A DNA stretch of 5,195 nucleotides from Lachnospiraceae bacterium. GTDB lineage: Bacteria > Bacillota > Clostridia > Lachnospirales > Lachnospiraceae. Below the pieces are notes generated by a model. The model saw nothing but the letters and a program-made list of their open reading frames with translations, searched no databases and was not told the DNA's origin. Shown piece by piece: positions 4,597-5,195 of this stretch (positions are counted from its first letter, which is position 1; the number at the start of each line of letters is the position of its first letter). The position numbers and the translations under genes are program-made. The stretch is taken from NCBI GenBank assembly GCA_021200345.1, contig JAJQGR010000309.1, positions 1 to 5,195 on the forward strand, written 5' to 3'.

Positions 4597-5195
4597 ATGG
4601 GATTCGAAAAGAAAGATGCGTCAAAAAATGAATTTATGCTGACCGGCCCTTTGAAATACAAGGGATACGACTGGTGGTGGCATTCTTTTACTGCTGTCAA
4701 CGAAGCGACCAGAGAGGAAAAGGCATTCTTTATTGAATTTTTCACCTGCAATCCCGCTCTGGCGCAGGACCAACCGGTATTCGGTCAGCTTCCGGCAAAC
4801 AAAGAAAAGGGCGTCCGGCCCTCCTATCTGATGGTCAAGGCCGGGTGCTGGGGAAAAGACCACTGCCAGCTTCACCGCTTTTTTCCATGGAAAGATGTCA
4901 GGATTCACGGCAAGGCACCTTATTCCATTCAGGCAGCTGACTGCTATGCTTCCGACACCAGGCTGACCGGCAGCATATCTGTAACGGCCAAAGATTCCGC
5001 CGAACATCCTGAATGGATGTGTGACAGCGGAGAAATGACCTGGGATCTTCAGATTGACAAGCAGATTGCTTTCAATGTCGGCTACGGTACAAGCAGGCTC
5101 CTGCGTTTTCTCAAAGCATTTGAAATTTAGTGGCTCGAAGTAGGGATGATAAGCGCCTACAGCGGAACCGTCACTTTTAATGGAACCATTTACCG
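4597..5195 (+). pseudogene. Tocopherol-cyclase-like family protein, interrupted by an in-frame stop, runs off the edge
   Basis: From the ATG at 4597 (AAGGA 8 nt upstream) the product has 177 residues. It contains KYKGYDWWWHSFTAVNEATR, EEKAFFIEFFTCNPAL, PSYLMVKAGCWG, CQLHRFFPWKDV, HPEWMCDSGEMTWDLQIDKQ and IAFNVGYGTS. The Trp-rich start with EEKAFFIE and the GEMTWDL segment match clostridial proteins annotated as tocopherol cyclase family (related to plant/cyanobacterial VTE1-like beta-barrel proteins). Their role in clostridia, which make no tocopherol, is unknown. Family members are usually over 300 residues. Here a TAG at 5128-5130 follows KAFEI, but the same frame continues with WLEVGMISAYSGTVTFNG, which looks like the normal continuation (Trp, then GM..AYSGTV). 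The gene is therefore probably a pseudogene with a nonsense change and nearby substitutions. Sequencing error or a still-functional short product are alternatives. Confidence 0.72.

Noticed and set aside
4621..5007. Minus-strand 128-codon frame (and 4500-4751)
   Set aside because: Antisense to the tocopherol-cyclase-like gene, whose plus-strand translation is clearly family-like.
1..5195. CRISPR array, tRNA, rRNA or riboswitch
   Set aside because: No regularly spaced direct repeats, cloverleaf-like segments or known riboswitch cores were seen on either strand.

Overview
The window looks like chromosomal DNA of a gut-type clostridium, most likely Lachnospiraceae. This is inferred from the purine-rich ribosome binding sites (GGAGAGGA, AAAGGAG), strong sigma-A-like promoters, and the mix of FtsH, a GH127 arabinofuranosidase, an IS256-type transposase and a tocopherol-cyclase-like protein. 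No rRNA, tRNA or CRISPR array was seen.

Left part (1-2450), ordinary and intact, all on the minus strand. A membrane-bound FtsH protease (353-2338) is followed by a strong intrinsic terminator (290-338). A separate promoter (235-263) then drives a GH127-type beta-L-arabinofuranosidase gene, of which only the first 46 codons lie in the window. Two perfect short palindromes sit upstream of ftsH.

Right part (2450-5195), a stretch of decayed genes. In order it holds: a remnant of an unrecognised plus-strand gene with a frameshift (about 2500-2749); a hairpin between convergent genes (2782-2815); the C-terminal third of a GT28/MGDG-synthase-like glycosyltransferase on the minus strand (2815-3121), cut off by an IS element; the left end and N-terminal half of an IS256-family transposase (3119-3633) with an internal deletion; a Phd/Doc toxin-antitoxin pair on the minus strand (3633-4047), in which the antitoxin and its promoter are intact but the toxin has a frameshift, a stop and a missing 3' end; an AT-rich spacer with small inverted repeats; a 29-codon piece resembling the N-terminus of AbiEi-type antitoxins; the last 29 codons of an unknown gene; and a tocopherol-cyclase-like gene interrupted by an in-frame amber codon, with family-like sequence resuming after it.

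I find no intact new system. The main biology is an orphan Phd antitoxin kept beside a destroyed Doc toxin, at a site where the transposase and doc genes were fused tail to tail by a deletion. The region looks like an accessory hot spot in reductive decay next to a stable housekeeping gene.
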